Source: Nitrosopumilales archaeon (GTDB taxonomy: Archaea; Thermoproteota; Nitrososphaeria; Nitrososphaerales; Nitrososphaeraceae). Taken from it: a stretch of 14,388 nucleotides of DNA. The position numbers and the translations under genes were made by a program. Positions 13,726 to 14,388 of the stretch are shown one piece after another; positions within the stretch are counted from its first letter, which is position 1, and the number at the start of each line of letters is the position of its first letter. The stretch spans positions 1 through 14,388 of the forward strand of contig WJXE01000021.1 of assembly GCA_009665115.1 (NCBI GenBank). Direction: 5' to 3'. The notes under the pieces were generated by a model. The model searched no databases and had not been told where the DNA came from. It was given only the letters and a program-made list of their open reading frames with translations.

Positions 13726-13733
13726 TTTTTAAG
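13726..13733 (+). promoter_or_regulatory. TATA-like element of the PNGase-like gene
   Basis: TTTTTAAG is centred about 25 nt before ATG 13755, consistent with a leaderless transcript. Confidence 0.45.
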
Positions 13734-13754
13734 CATATAATCAGTACTAGAGAC

Positions 13755-14388
13755 ATGTTTGGAGGTCATATCACTCTGAATGGCAACCTTAATCAAACCA
13801 TCAACAAGAGCACTTTCCTACTCTACAAGAAAATTGGCGAACAGTACTATGATTTTCAGATTCTAGAAAAAATCAAATCGTTGATACCAGAACACATAGC
13901 ACGACTAAATGAGGATGATAAAATCAAATCTATAATGGGATGGTTCAAAAATGACTTTATGAGTTGGACTCCAAAATATCCGATATGTAATAGATGTATG
14001 GATAAAGGTCGCGGGAACCTACCAATGCATGTTCGGATAGTGCCTGGAAGTTCATGGAAGCTACGCGCAATGGAAATCCACAGGTGTGACAAATGCAGCT
14101 ATGAATATTCTTTTCCTAGACATGGTCAGATCTTGAAGATTGCAGAAGCAAGAACTGGCAGATGTAGCGAATGGTCGATGCTTTTTGGTGCTATCATGAA
14201 CGCATCAAAAATAGAGACAAGGATTGTACATGATTTCCTTGATCACTGTTGGAACGAAGCTCTTCTAAAAGGAAAATGGGTTCATATGGATTCAACCTTG
14301 GAATATCCAATCTCGCTAGATCATCCTCACTATTATGAGCAGAATTGGGGAAAAAAGTATGAGTATGTCTTGGCATTTTCTAACGATA
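13755..14388 (+). CDS. Peptide:N-glycanase-like transglutaminase-fold protein, 5' part
   Basis: The frame is open from ATG 13755 to the window edge (211 codons seen). It has a helical N-terminus (about 1-70), two zinc knuckles CNRC at 78-81 and CDKC at 111-114, and a transglutaminase core: ARTGRCSEWSMLFGAIM with Cys137, FLDHCWNEA with His164, and WVHMDST with Asp179, followed by PHYYEQNWGKKYEYVLAFS. This is the layout of cytosolic PNGase (Png1/NGLY1): CxxC...CxxC zinc, then Cys-His-Asp, then 'LYExGWGKKLxYVIAFS'. In eukaryotes the enzyme removes N-glycans from misfolded proteins. The Cys-His-Asp spacings here (27 and 15) are close to those I recall for yeast Png1. Deglycosylation of archaeal N-glycans is a plausible role, not shown. 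It is divergent from the dodecin relic. Confidence 0.8.
   Translation, partial: MFGGHITLNGNLNQTINKSTFLLYKKIGEQYYDFQILEKIKSLIPEHIARLNEDDKIKSIMGWFKNDFMSWTPKYPICNRCMDKGRGNLPMHVRIVPGSSWKLRAMEIHRCDKCSYEYSFPRHGQILKIAEARTGRCSEWSMLFGAIMNASKIETRIVHDFLDHCWNEALLKGKWVHMDSTLEYPISLDHPHYYEQNWGKKYEYVLAFSND

Noticed and set aside
1..14388. CRISPR arrays, rRNA and intact insertion sequences
   Set aside because: I saw no regularly spaced repeats, no rRNA-like blocks, no transposase frame and no terminal inverted repeats.

Overview
The window looks like chromosome from an ammonia-oxidising archaeon (Thaumarchaeota/Nitrososphaeria, most like the AT-rich Nitrososphaerales such as Nitrosocosmicus; this placement is my inference). 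The clues are an ESCRT-type division gene cdvA with a PRC-barrel, a lone TRAM-domain RNA-binding protein, a one-domain winged-helix regulator of the thaumarchaeal type, a DUF6659-like protein, several one-finger zinc microproteins, and histidine-kinase debris of the thaumarchaeal type. Many genes have an archaeal TATA-like element centred about 24-32 nt before the start codon, as expected for leaderless transcripts. I used this spacing to choose several starts.

Layout. Positions 1-453 hold the 3' end of a class III nucleotide cyclase gene. Positions 454-5730 are sparse: a zinc-ribbon microprotein split by a -1 frame change at A AAA AAG, a start-less 3' gene fragment, two C2H2-type zinc-finger microproteins, a DUF6659-like gene and a RibD/DHFR-like reductase gene, separated by long non-coding stretches. 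Positions 5729-6591 are a histidine-kinase pseudogene that kept its H box and its ATP-binding end but lost the part between. From 6720 the window is denser and mostly housekeeping: acs (acetyl-CoA synthetase, -), a winged-helix gene (+), cdvA (-), then, divergently, a 48-codon ORF that overlaps a long ThyX-like gene by 4 nt (+). Next come a small membrane ORF (+), convergent with a secreted protein (-), a TRAM gene with a possible 35-codon follower (-), and a dodecin gene (-) broken by a threefold 8-bp repeat. The window ends in a peptide:N-glycanase-like gene (+) that runs off the edge.

How the genes relate. There is no single large operon; most genes are alone and divergently paired. The clearest pairing is cdvA with the small-ORF/thyX-like unit, which start back to back. 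A second is the dodecin relic with the PNGase-like gene. Intact long genes (acs, cdvA, thyX-like) stand beside several broken short ones. This points to real gene decay in the accessory part rather than poor sequence, though homopolymer or repeat errors should be excluded for the two frameshifted genes.

I see no CRISPR array, rRNA, convincing tRNA or intact insertion sequence. The most interesting items are the dodecin gene broken by a repeat, the zinc-ribbon gene with a dnaX-type slippery heptamer, the two-half ThyX-like protein whose halves hold complementary parts of the signature motif, and an archaeal PNGase-like protein with a complete Cys-His-Asp triad.
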